Positions 53,149-62,596 of a stretch of 62,874 nucleotides of DNA are shown here, piece after piece. The notes under the pieces are model-generated. The model saw only the letters and a program-made list of their open reading frames with translations. It did no database searches and was not told where the DNA came from. Every line of letters begins with the position of its first letter. Position 1 is the first letter of the stretch. This stretch comes from Chthoniobacteraceae bacterium (lineage in GTDB: Bacteria > Verrucomicrobiota > Verrucomicrobiia > Chthoniobacterales > Chthoniobacteraceae): positions 1 through 62,874 of the forward strand of contig CANJNZ010000020.1 of NCBI GenBank assembly GCA_947476045.1. The letters run 5' to 3'. The position numbers and the translations under genes were made by a program.

Positions 53149-54356
53149 ATCTGCCATTTGAAGAGACACGAAAACTAGGGGAGGCCAGCCGCGCCATACA
53201 TTGCGGGGAGGGGGTGGATTCCGAGACGAAGGCCATTCGCCGCCCCATCGTTCTCGGCAACAGCTTTGAACTCAACAGCACCTCGGAGACGCTTGCGGAA
53301 TCTTTTGATTGGAATGATCCCGATGCCTTCAACTATCCGCGCTCGCGGCATCCGAATGCTCGCTATCTCGAAGAGCGGCTCGCAGGAATGGAGGGCGGGG
53401 AGGACTGTGTGGTTTCGTCGAGCGGAGTCGCTGCAATTTCTGGCGCGTTTTTCACGCTACTGAGCGCGGGCGATCACATGATCAGCTCACGGATTTGCTA
53501 CATCGGCATCCACGGCTTTTTGGTGGATCACTTTGCCAAACGCTTTGGCGTGGAACTGACGCTCGTGGATTCGACGAACCCCGAAGCCGTGCGCGCGGCG
53601 ATTCGCCCGAATACAAAGCTCATCCATATCGAGACGCCGGCCAACCCCACGACGCTCGTCAGCGACATCGCCGCCATTTCCGCCATCGCAAAAAGCATCG
53701 GCGCAATTTTCACCGTGGACAGCACTTTCTCCGGCCTCGTGACGCAAAAGCCCATCGCGCTCGGCGCGGATTTGGTAATGCACAGTCTGACGAAATATGT
53801 GAACGGCCACGGCGACAGCCTCGGTGGATGCGTGACTGGGCGGAAGGATCTCATCTCGCAGATTCGTCTCACCGCGAGCGTGCATCTCGGTGCGACGATC
53901 AGCCCGTTCACCGCATGGCTGCTCATGCGCAGCGCGGCCACGTTGCCGTTGCGAATGAAACAGCACTGCGAAAACGCCATGGCAGTTGCGCGCTATTTGG
54001 AGTCGCACCCGAAGGTGAAGCTTGTGCGCTATCCTGGTCTGGAGAGTCATCCGCAGCACGCCATCGCAAAGAAACAAATGACCGGCTTTGGCGGGATGAT
54101 GAATGTGATCCTGAAATGCGCAAAACCGGACTACTTTACTTTCCTCAAAAACCTGCGCCTGATCACTCACGCAGTCTGCCTCGGTCACACGGAATCGCTG
54201 GTTCAGTATTATCCGCAGGAAGGCGACAATCCCGATATCGGCGTTCTCAATTACCCCGAGGACATCGGCGAAGGATTCCTGCGACTGAGCGTCGGACTGG
54301 AAGACGCGGAGGATTTGATCGCCGACCTCGCGCAGACGCTGGAGAAGCTGCCGTAA
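53145..54356 (+). CDS. PLP-dependent Cys/Met metabolism lyase (cystathionine/methionine gamma-lyase-like)
   Basis: 403 residues, type I fold. The PLP lysine is in MHSLTKYVNGHGD (Lys217), with ETPANPTTLVSDI and VDSTFSGLVTQKP as in the MetC/MGL family. SSSGVAAISGAF holds the phosphate. The tyrosine/cysteine region that normally reads Y-G-x-T-x-x-L is changed to ICYIGIHGFL, so the specificity may differ from methionine gamma-lyase. It overlaps the transporter stop by four bases (ATGA) and is the last gene of the oxidase-BCCT-lyase operon. Elimination from a sulfur-containing substrate imported by BCCT is inference. Confidence 0.9.
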   Translation: MNLPFEETRKLGEASRAIHCGEGVDSETKAIRRPIVLGNSFELNSTSETLAESFDWNDPDAFNYPRSRHPNARYLEERLAGMEGGEDCVVSSSGVAAISGAFFTLLSAGDHMISSRICYIGIHGFLVDHFAKRFGVELTLVDSTNPEAVRAAIRPNTKLIHIETPANPTTLVSDIAAISAIAKSIGAIFTVDSTFSGLVTQKPIALGADLVMHSLTKYVNGHGDSLGGCVTGRKDLISQIRLTASVHLGATISPFTAWLLMRSAATLPLRMKQHCENAMAVARYLESHPKVKLVRYPGLESHPQHAIAKKQMTGFGGMMNVILKCAKPDYFTFLKNLRLITHAVCLGHTESLVQYYPQEGDNPDIGVLNYPEDIGEGFLRLSVGLEDAEDLIADLAQTLEKLP

Positions 54357-54368
54357 ATCGGACTGCTC

Positions 54369-57047
54369 CTAAGGAACTACGGTCACAACAATTTTGTAAA
54401 ATCTCCGGTTGCCTGTTGCGACTGGGATTTGTGAGCCGTCGTCCACCCAGATTTGAGTGGAGCCATTTCCTGCGATGACCGGGGAGGCTGGATCCCATAC
54501 AGTCAGGTTGTCGCTATACCAGACGCGATAATTGCGCGCAGTGATGGTGGAGAAATTTATTGTGGCGAAACCGCTCTGTGTGTCGCGAGTAGTGGTGAAG
54601 TTATAGCGATCTGTCTGATGAGGATTCAGACCAAAAATGTATTCATCAAGATTGCTTAAGCCATCGCCCTCGGCATCCAAAAGCGCGTCTGATGCAACTT
54701 TCCGGTTGAGGCCGTTTGCCAACTCATATTCATCGGGGATACCGTCACCATCGCTGTCTGCGGCTCCCTGCTTGATGATGCTAAATGTGTCCGGCGTGCT
54801 TCCGTCGCTTTTTACGAAGGTGGCGTCGAGGCGCGTGCCGTTCACGTCGAGGACGAAGGAGCCGAGGTTACCGCGTGAAATGTAGTGCGCAGGATGATTG
54901 AGCGCGTAGGTGCCAGTCTGGCCCGCAGAGCCTGTCACGGCATAGACGGTGCCGAAGTTGTCGCGTGGGCCGGTGAGCGGTTTGATGTAGGCACCGTTGC
55001 CAGCGGGGCGTCCGTCACCGGCGTTCTTTTTCATCGAGGGAACAAGCGACGCTGAAAGGCCGTAGTGCCCGTTGAGCAGGTAGGAGCGTTCGTAGACGTG
55101 GCTGTGGCCGCTCACGACGAGATCCACACCCCCTATTTCGAGGATGGGCAGAAAGTTAGTGCGCATTTGCTCCATCGCTCCGGCGCTGTCGGCGGGGTTG
55201 TCGGAATCGTGGGAACCTTTGGTGTAAGGCGGGTGGTGGAAGAAGCAGATAATCCACGTCGCGGTGGTGCTATCGAGGTCCGCTCTTAACCACGCAGCCA
55301 TTGGGCCGTCGCTGCCGTTCTTCTCGATGGTGTTCCGACTGGCGGTCATCGAATCGAGGGCAATAAAGTGGATGTTTGCGTAATTGAAAGAATAGTAATG
55401 CTCGGTGCCAGAGGGAACGCCTCCGCACTCTCCGGCAGTGGGCAGGGTGTAAATGTCGAAGTAAGGATAGGCGTTGATGCGCGAAGAAGACTGAGCAGTC
55501 TCATGATTTCCGAGGCAGGACCAAAACGGCGTTTTGCGCAACTAGGTGGTGTAGATGTCGAACACCCCCGCCTGATATTCGTCGTCTGTTCCCGTGTTGT
55601 AGGCATTGTCTCCCAATTCCACGACGAGGTTGGGCGTGCGGGCGCCCGTCCAATTATAGAATGCATCCCGCACTGCTTTTGCACCTGTATCCAAGGGGTC
55701 GTCTCCTGCAGTTCCGGCATCGCCGAGCAACCAGATGCGGGTGTTCTGCACTGTGCCCGGAGTGGGAGATGTGGTGAATGTGTAGTCAGCGCCGCTGGCG
55801 AGGACATCGTCCGCTGAGCCGATGCTATAAAAATAGGTCGTGTTTGGCGAAAGCCCGCTGAGGGTGATTTCATGGTCGAAACCCGATATCGGTGCCAGGG
55901 CGGGCGCGATGGACTCGTCCACGGTTTGATCCAGATTTCCAGAGGCGATGCCGTATTTGACACGGCCGATATTTTGCAGCGAGTTGCGCCAGCGGATCGT
56001 CATCTGAACCGGGCTGGCTTTTTGCAAATATGGTCCGCGTGTCAGCGTTCCTGCGCCGGCAGCCGTGGTGACGTTGACCACCGGCGATGTGGCCGAAAGA
56101 CTGTTGCTGTCCAGAGCCACCGCCGTGAGTGCATGAGCACCCACCGGCGCGCCCATCCATGCGTAGGTGTAGGGGCTGGTGGTGTCCGTTCCGAGCAGGT
56201 TCGCACCATCGTAAAACGACACGCTGCTGATGCTGCCGCTCGTGGTCGAGGCGGCGGCTTCGATGACGACATTGGTGCCGACGTTTGCGCCGTTGGCCTG
56301 GCTGGTGATGGCGACAGATGGCCCTGTGACCGGGGTGAACGGAGTGAGGCTGAGATTATCAATGGAGTAGTCGCCGTCCGGGCTGGTGCCGTTGTCATCG
56401 GCCCAGATGACGTAAAGAAAGTCGTTATTGGCCCACGCAAGCGAGGACAGATTGAAAGCGACCTGCCGGGTGTTGAGCGTGGTTTGATTGCCCACGACAG
56501 TCCAACTTCCGGCAGTGCCTGTCTTGCTATAATAGATGCGGTGACCTTTGATCTCGTCTGCCACCCCGCCGACGCTGACGAGTGTGAGGGTATAGGAAAC
56601 CGCCAGATCCGTAATAGTGCCCCCGGAAGTATTTTGGAATTTTCCCATCAGCAGCGTCATGCTGTTGCCGGTGGGCTGGGTGCAGAGGCTTTTTTGCCCC
56701 GAGCGCCAGTAGGCAAGCGTGCTTGTGGCGCTGTTGGTTTTTGACCCGAGCGCGGAATTGATCTGGGTCGTGGTGATGGCCCCGCCGGTCACGTAGGCTG
56801 GAGGCGTCGCGCTCATGGCCAGATCCATGTCGGCGTCGGGGTATGTTTGAATGTCCGAATTCGCGCCGGGCATGCTCATGGTGGCCCATTCAGTCACAGA
56901 GGGGAGGGTGTCGAAAGTCAGGGTGCCCGTGCCGGAGACGCTCACAGGAATGGCCGAATGGACGGGTGCCACTGTGGAAACAAGCAACGCGATCAGCAAA
57001 GAAGCTGTTTCGAAAAATTTCTGCGAAAAATGGCAAATGCGAACCAT
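54369..57047 (-). pseudogene. Purple acid phosphatase-like metallophosphoesterase interrupted by an in-frame TAG
   Basis: Reading from ATG 57047 (or GTG 57074) there is a signal peptide (ending APVHSA), Ig-like segments and a PAP fibronectin domain (LTRGPYLQKASPVQMTIRW). Metallophosphoesterase motifs LLGDAG and ELGDNAY lead to FDIYTT, where TAG at 55542-55544 stops the chain. Reading continues in the same frame with LRKTPFWSCLGNHE, then FFHHPPYTKGSH and SGHSHVYER, and a C-terminal DSDGDGIPDEYE module. In the neighbouring paralogue the equivalent codon is ATG (FDIYTTMLRKTPFW), so this looks like a single-codon nonsense change. Without read-through the phosphatase core is split and inactive. 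The 3' piece could start at a TTG but lacks export and half the metal ligands. Confidence 0.85.
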
Positions 57048-57116
57048 GGCAAATGAAGGTGCATGATTATGCACTCATTACGAAAATTCGCCAGCGTGAG
57101 TTTGGTGATCCTGGCC

Positions 57117-60100
57117 TTACGGCGCTGTCGTCACGACGACTTTGTAGAAACGGCGATTGCCAGTGGCTGCTGGAATTTCAGAGCCGTCATCCACCCAGAC
57201 TTGATTCGAACCTGTGCCGGAGATGATGGAAGAAGCGGGGTTCCATGTTGTCAGGGTATCGCTATACCAGACGCGATAATTGCGCGCAGGGATGGTCGGG
57301 AAGGTAACTGTAACTACGCCTGTCTGTGTGTTGCGCGTGGTGGTGAAATTGTAGCGATCGGGCACCAGTGAGTTCAGGCCGAGGACGTATTCGTCGCGGT
57401 TGATCGCGCCGTCATTGTCGCCATCGAGAATCGCGTCCGCAGAAATGTGGCGGTTCAGTCCGTGGGCGATTTCGTATTCATCGGGGATGCCGTCTGCGTC
57501 GCTGTCGGCGTTGCCTTGTTTGATCAGGGTGAAGTAGTCGTCCACGACGCCGGCACTGTTCAGGAATTTTGCATCGAGACGATTTTCGTAAATATCGAGA
57601 ACCACGGAGCCAATCGTGAGCAATGATGTGTTCATGACGGGGTGAGGGGCAGGGTTCACAGTCGCTGTGCTCCCGTTTGTCCAGTTCGTGGCCTTGCCCG
57701 AACTGCCGGCAACTGTGTAAACCGCACCGCGGTGAGCATCGAAGTCCTTTAAATAAGCGCCTGTCGCACCGACGCCACTCTCACGTCCGTTTCCGGCGTT
57801 CTTGAACATCGCTGGGATGAACGAGGTGGAGTAGCCATAGTGACCATCGATTAACTTGGAGCGTTCGTAAACGTGGCTGTGTCCGCTGAGGACGAGGTCC
57901 ACGCCGCCGGCTTCGAGGATGGGCACGATATTCTCCCTCATTTCCACCAACTCGGGATCTGGATCAAAAGGGTCTCCATTGTCGGAGTCGTGGGAGCCTT
58001 TGGTGTAGGGTGGATGGTGAAAAAAGCAGATGATCCAGGTTGCAGCCGTGTTCGCGAGGTCGTTCTGGAGCCATTGTGCCATTGCGCCATTAGCTGCGCG
58101 GCTCGATATCATGGAATCAAGACTGATGAAGTGAATATTGCCGTAATCGAATGAGTAGTAATTTTCGGTGCCAGATGCGATGCCTCCTGACTCGCCTGTG
58201 GTGGGGAGTGTGTAGATACTGAAATACGCATAGGGGCTGGTGCCATAGGTCTCGTGATTGCCGAGGCACGACCAGAAAGGCGTTTTGCGCAGCATCGTGG
58301 TATATATGTCGAACATGCCGGCCTGAAATTCTGTGTCGAGGCCGCTGTTGTATGCGTTATCGCCAAGCTGGAGGACGAGGTTCGGCGTGCGCGTTCCCGT
58401 CCAAGTGTAGAAGGCATCACGAACAGCCTTCTGTCGTGTTTCCGCTGGGTTGAATCCCGTTGTTCCCGCATCGCCCAGCGCCCAGATGCGTATGGGGACT
58501 GAAGTTCCCGCAACGGGCGGTGTGGTGAAAGTGAGGGATTCGTCGCCCGCGATTGTCTCGGATGCCGAGCCGATGCTGTAGAAATAGGTCGTATTCGCAG
58601 TCAGCCCGGTGAGTTTGACGCTGTGTTCCGTCGTGGCTGTTTGTTCGTCCACCGTTTGGTTCAAATTTTCCAATGCAGTGCCGAATTGCACACGCCCTGG
58701 GATGCTCGAAACACTGCGCCAGCGGATTGTCATTTGTGTCGGAGCGGCTTGCTGCAAGTATGGTCCGCGTAGCAATTCGCCAGCAGCGACGACCACGTTG
58801 TCCAGACCGATGACTTGGTCAGGCGCAGACTGCGCCGCATTGTCATCCACCCAGCGCAGCAGCAGCGTGGCGTTGCTGGCCCAGGTGCTCGTGAAACTGA
58901 CAGTCGTTGGAGATACCGTTGTGACACCCGTAGTGTTGGGAACGATGACGCCATCGGGTCCGCTGAGTGTTGGATTCAGCGCGGCGACATTTGTCCATGT
59001 GGTGCCATTATCCAGACTGTAAAACACTTGGTAGCCAGGTAGTTCATTATTCGCTGAACCGGCGGCAAATCGGCGGATGCTATAGCCCAGTCGCACGGAG
59101 TTTAAGGGCACGCCGGAAGTATTGTTCAGAGTTAATTGCAAGGCGGTGCCTTTGGCGGTGTTCGGTGAAGTGCCAAGAGCGCGGTCTGAGGTGGAAGTTG
59201 AGAGTGCGTAGTTATAGCCCTGCGTATCACTGGTCCCGGCATATGTAGTCGCTGCTAGTAGCGTGGCATTCGAGGTTCCGCCCGCCACTGAGTTTGCAGG
59301 GATGCCGGTCGCATCCGTCCATGTAGTAGTAGTTCCGCCCAGTGTGCCAATGAAGGACCAACCACTCGGCAGCGTTGTGCCGCTCCCCATGGAATCGAAA
59401 TTTTGTGTGTAGCTGTATTGTGGTGTGACGAGTGTGATCGTGACCGGTGTAGAGGTGCTAGTGGCACCGTCATTGTCCGTCGCGACTGCGGTAAATGTGT
59501 AGTTGCCGGTGACGTTGGGTGACGCCCATGAGTAGGAAAAGGGAGAGCTTGTGTCTTCGTTGATCAGCGTCGCCCCTTGGTAAAACTGGACCTTGGTGAC
59601 AGCGCCGTCGCTATCACTCACGGCTGCAGTGATGGAAATCGTGGTTCCAGCTGTATGCACCGCGTTGTTTACCGGCGCACTGATGCTGACAGTGGGGGCA
59701 ATATTGCTGGTATTTGTGACGGTGACACTGATAGCAGCCGAAGTCGTCGTAGCGCTTGCGTTGTCAATGGCACGAGCGGTGAAGGAATGTGTTCCGGAAG
59801 CGAGGTTGGATGGGAACGAGTAGGTGTATGGCGCTGTGGTATCCTCGCCGACTTTCGTGGGGCCGTCGTAAAATTCGACCTTGGCGACAAAGCCATCAAG
59901 ATCACCCGCTGTCGCCGCAAGCGTAGGCGGAGCGTGCGAGTCAAATGTGCTGCCGTCCGTCGGGCTGGTCATCACGACAGAGGGTGAAATGTTGGGGCTG
60001 TCGGCAAAAGATTTCGTGTTCACCCATTGCGGTGGTGTGGTGCCGGAGAGCGTGCCGATTGGCGCGGCCCCCGTCGCCGTGATGCCTGCCGTAGTTGTGC

Positions 60101-61514
60101 CGCTGCCCGCATCAAGGCCATAGCGCCCGAGCAACCCCGCGACTCCGGTGGTAAGTTTCGTCTCAATGTTCGCAAGGATGTCTGCGGAGGAACGCGCGTA
60201 ATTCCAAACCCGCACCTCGTCTATGCACCCTTGGAAAAATCCAGCGGCATTGCCTGATGAATCCAACGCCGTGCCAAAGCCGAAATGCTGAACACTGTCG
60301 CTGCGAGGAACAACTCCGGTAAACGTCGCCAGCGGAGTCGTGAGCGTTTCTGCCACCCCGTTCACGTAGAGACTCCATGTGGCGGATGTTGTGTCGTAGG
60401 TGGCTGCGACGTGATACCACACGCTGTCCTGCAAGGTTGTTGAGCCGGTGACGGGAAAGTTTTGTCCGGCAAGATAGGCTGTGCCGTTATTGGTGGCGTT
60501 GAGTTGTTCGAAGTCGGCGACTAGTTTGCCGCTCGCGTCTATGCCGAGGAAGTAGTTGCAGTCGGTCGTATTTCCCTCGCCCTCATCGCGTCCCTTTGAC
60601 ACCAACGGAATCGCAGTGACGCCATCGCCGCCAGTGGACACGGACACACCTGCGCCGGTCTTCAGGAAGCGACATTCGATGGTGAAACTGCCCGCGCCGA
60701 GTGGTGCGGACCCCGCACCCGTGGTGACGAAACTTGTGCTTCCATTGAAGAAAAGCCCGATCTCTGGATCGGCCAGAAAGTAAAAATCGTCCACCGCGAG
60801 GCCCTGTTCGTTTAATGATTCATTCGCGTCACTAAAACGGATCCAGAGTGATTGGCCTGCTGCCCATGAAACTCCGCTGACCGTTGCAACTTTCAGTGCG
60901 CGGTTTGCTGCAAGGTTGCCATTCAGTGTGGACGCTCCACTGGTGAAAACTGGTGCCAGAAAGGTGCCCGCTGTCATCGGTGTCCATGTGCCGGTGCTGA
61001 TGCTGCTAGCCCCAAGCTGGTAGGCGAGGTTCAACGAATGTTGGATTGCAGCGGAACTTTTGAACCACTGCTCGCCGGTATAGATGACAGTGAAATTCGT
61101 CAGCGTATTCCCGGTGTTGCTGACCAGCTTCAGACCGTAGAGAACAGGGTTGTTTCCTGCGAAAGATGTTGTCGCTCGTGAACCAAGCGCGCGATCCGTC
61201 GAGGAAGAGGAGCCGAAACTGAAAAGCCCGACGTTATTCGCGGTGGTGGTGGGATCAAAGAGCGCCGCACTTCCACCGAGGGTGCCGTCGGTGACGCTGA
61301 ACGTCGTCTTGTTCGCATACCACCCAGCCAGTGTAGGCGGCGGGGTGAGTGTGTTGTCGTCTTTCCACGCAGTGTTGAGCGTGTTGTTCGTCGTCCCCGG
61401 CAGCGTGTCGAAATTCTGGCTATAGACGCCGCCTGTGTAGCTCACCTGCGCGTGCGACACTGCTGCCAGCAGGGCAGACAGTGCGATCAGAATGCGGGTG
61501 AAGGAGCGGATCAT
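57117..61514 (-). CDS. Secreted multidomain purple acid phosphatase-like protein (LamG, Ig-like, metallophosphoesterase)
   Basis: 1465 residues from ATG 61514, the start of a signal peptide (ending AVSHAQ). Domain order: N-terminal jelly-roll (~23-250), LamG/concanavalin-like (~255-430; YHVAATYDTTSATWSLYVNG), two Ig-like cadherin-type modules (~470-665; VEFYDGPTKVGEDTTAPYTY), a second jelly-roll (~670-905), a PAP FnIII domain (~913-1000; LRGPYLQQAAPTQMTIRW) and a metallophosphoesterase (~1006-1215). The last carries dinuclear-site motifs WALGDAG, QLGDNAY, LGNHE, FFHHPPYTKGSH and LSGHSHVYER. A C-terminal calcium-loop module (DADGIPDEYE) and a WYSDTLTTWNPAS segment end the protein. It likely releases phosphate from organic esters outside the cell. 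Its start overlaps the stop of the upstream TPR gene by one base. Confidence 0.92.
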   Translation of the reverse strand: MIRSFTRILIALSALLAAVSHAQVSYTGGVYSQNFDTLPGTTNNTLNTAWKDDNTLTPPPTLAGWYANKTTFSVTDGTLGGSAALFDPTTTANNVGLFSFGSSSSTDRALGSRATTSFAGNNPVLYGLKLVSNTGNTLTNFTVIYTGEQWFKSSAAIQHSLNLAYQLGASSISTGTWTPMTAGTFLAPVFTSGASTLNGNLAANRALKVATVSGVSWAAGQSLWIRFSDANESLNEQGLAVDDFYFLADPEIGLFFNGSTSFVTTGAGSAPLGAGSFTIECRFLKTGAGVSVSTGGDGVTAIPLVSKGRDEGEGNTTDCNYFLGIDASGKLVADFEQLNATNNGTAYLAGQNFPVTGSTTLQDSVWYHVAATYDTTSATWSLYVNGVAETLTTPLATFTGVVPRSDSVQHFGFGTALDSSGNAAGFFQGCIDEVRVWNYARSSADILANIETKLTTGVAGLLGRYGLDAGSGTTTAGITATGAAPIGTLSGTTPPQWVNTKSFADSPNISPSVVMTSPTDGSTFDSHAPPTLAATAGDLDGFVAKVEFYDGPTKVGEDTTAPYTYSFPSNLASGTHSFTARAIDNASATTTSAAISVTVTNTSNIAPTVSISAPVNNAVHTAGTTISITAAVSDSDGAVTKVQFYQGATLINEDTSSPFSYSWASPNVTGNYTFTAVATDNDGATSTSTPVTITLVTPQYSYTQNFDSMGSGTTLPSGWSFIGTLGGTTTTWTDATGIPANSVAGGTSNATLLAATTYAGTSDTQGYNYALSTSTSDRALGTSPNTAKGTALQLTLNNTSGVPLNSVRLGYSIRRFAAGSANNELPGYQVFYSLDNGTTWTNVAALNPTLSGPDGVIVPNTTGVTTVSPTTVSFTSTWASNATLLLRWVDDNAAQSAPDQVIGLDNVVVAAGELLRGPYLQQAAPTQMTIRWRSVSSIPGRVQFGTALENLNQTVDEQTATTEHSVKLTGLTANTTYFYSIGSASETIAGDESLTFTTPPVAGTSVPIRIWALGDAGTTGFNPAETRQKAVRDAFYTWTGTRTPNLVLQLGDNAYNSGLDTEFQAGMFDIYTTMLRKTPFWSCLGNHETYGTSPYAYFSIYTLPTTGESGGIASGTENYYSFDYGNIHFISLDSMISSRAANGAMAQWLQNDLANTAATWIICFFHHPPYTKGSHDSDNGDPFDPDPELVEMRENIVPILEAGGVDLVLSGHSHVYERSKLIDGHYGYSTSFIPAMFKNAGNGRESGVGATGAYLKDFDAHRGAVYTVAGSSGKATNWTNGSTATVNPAPHPVMNTSLLTIGSVVLDIYENRLDAKFLNSAGVVDDYFTLIKQGNADSDADGIPDEYEIAHGLNRHISADAILDGDNDGAINRDEYVLGLNSLVPDRYNFTTTRNTQTGVVTVTFPTIPARNYRVWYSDTLTTWNPASSIISGTGSNQVWVDDGSEIPAATGNRRFYKVVVTTAP

Positions 61515-62413
61515 TAGCGAGATGACGGGGAAGTAATAGTTGGTTTCGGGAGCTTTTCCAGTGCCAGTTTCGATTGTTCGGCGAGTTTGCTCATGGCGTG
61601 AGAGCGGCGCTCGGTTTCCGGCAGTGCGGAAAGATGAGTCACAAGCGATTTCCACGCTGCCCGGGATTCATCAATCCTGCCCGCTTGCTCAAGCAGCGCA
61701 GCGCGTTTCGCCATCCACGGCTCTGGGCGCGGCGCGGCCTTTTGCATCGCGTCCAGTCGCAGCAGCGCCGCGTCATAGCGCTTCAGCGATACTTCCATTT
61801 CCATCGCCTTCAGCCCCAGCGTAGGGATGACCCCGAGCTTCGCCATGCCAGCATCGAGCACCCTCAGCGCTTCTTCCTCGTGACCCCGGAAAGCCAGCGC
61901 CACGGCAACCTCTTGAAAAACATCCGGCTCCGGGCGCTTATCCGCTGCCAGCGCGGCACGATAATCATTCAGGCACTCGTCATTCTTCCCCAGGCGCTCA
62001 AAAGCCCTCGCCCTCAAATACAGCGCCTGTGCATTCCCCGGATGCGCAGTGATGAAACGATCCAGCGCCGCCTTCGCATCATCCGTCTTGCCCGCGCTCA
62101 GCGCAGCACGTCCCCGCAGTAAATCAGTTGGAAATTGCCCCGGCGCGAGTTCATCCACTCGCACCAGATGTTTCAGCGCCGTATCCCAATCGCCATGCTG
62201 GTAACAGATCTCAGCGAGTTGATAACGCAGCCCCGCATCATCCGGCCTCGTCGCGACCTCAGCGGTTAAAGCAGCGATCCTCTCGTGAAGCGGGCCATGT
62301 CCCCATGCCGGAGCCGGCAACCACACCGTGACCACAGCGCACCACGCAAACGCAGCCAGTTTTCGCCATGTGCTGCGGCTGGGTTTGTCGTTCATCGGTG
62401 CAGGTGAGGTCAT
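61514..62413 (-). CDS. Periplasmic tetratricopeptide repeat protein
   Basis: 299 residues from ATG 62413; ATG 62395 (six codons in) is equally possible, and a longer start at 62461 is less likely. A signal-like helix (LAAFAWCAVVTVWLPAPAWG) is followed by about six TPR units, for example AGLRYQLAEICYQHGDWDTAL, LYLRARAFERLGKNDECL and VFQEVAVALAFRGHEEEAL. TPRs mediate protein-protein contacts, here in the periplasm. The TAATG overlap couples it to the large phosphatase gene, suggesting it helps fold, export or hold that protein; this is inference. Confidence 0.84.
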   Translation of the reverse strand: MTSPAPMNDKPSRSTWRKLAAFAWCAVVTVWLPAPAWGHGPLHERIAALTAEVATRPDDAGLRYQLAEICYQHGDWDTALKHLVRVDELAPGQFPTDLLRGRAALSAGKTDDAKAALDRFITAHPGNAQALYLRARAFERLGKNDECLNDYRAALAADKRPEPDVFQEVAVALAFRGHEEEALRVLDAGMAKLGVIPTLGLKAMEMEVSLKRYDAALLRLDAMQKAAPRPEPWMAKRAALLEQAGRIDESRAAWKSLVTHLSALPETERRSHAMSKLAEQSKLALEKLPKPTITSPSSR

Positions 62414-62524
62414 TCGCTGAAAATGATAATCCCATTCTATTTCGATACATAGGGATGACAAATGATGATTTCCGAATGGTGGGAGTGGGCGGCATCATGC
62501 GTCATCCGGCATCAAAGCGTGCTG

Positions 62525-62561
62525 CAAAAACCAAAGCCGCACAGCGCGAGCCGTGCGGCTT
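62525..62561 (-). terminator. Intrinsic terminator for the minus-strand fibronectin gene
   Basis: A nine-base perfect stem AAGCCGCAC / GTGCGGCTT (62534-62542 with 62553-62561) around a ten-base loop, followed on the minus strand by TGGTTTTTGC. It sits 36 bases beyond the stop at 62597 and supports the reading of that frame as a real gene. Confidence 0.8.
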
Positions 62562-62596
62562 GGTCGAAGGTGGGTGCTTGGAGCGCGGGCAGAGTA

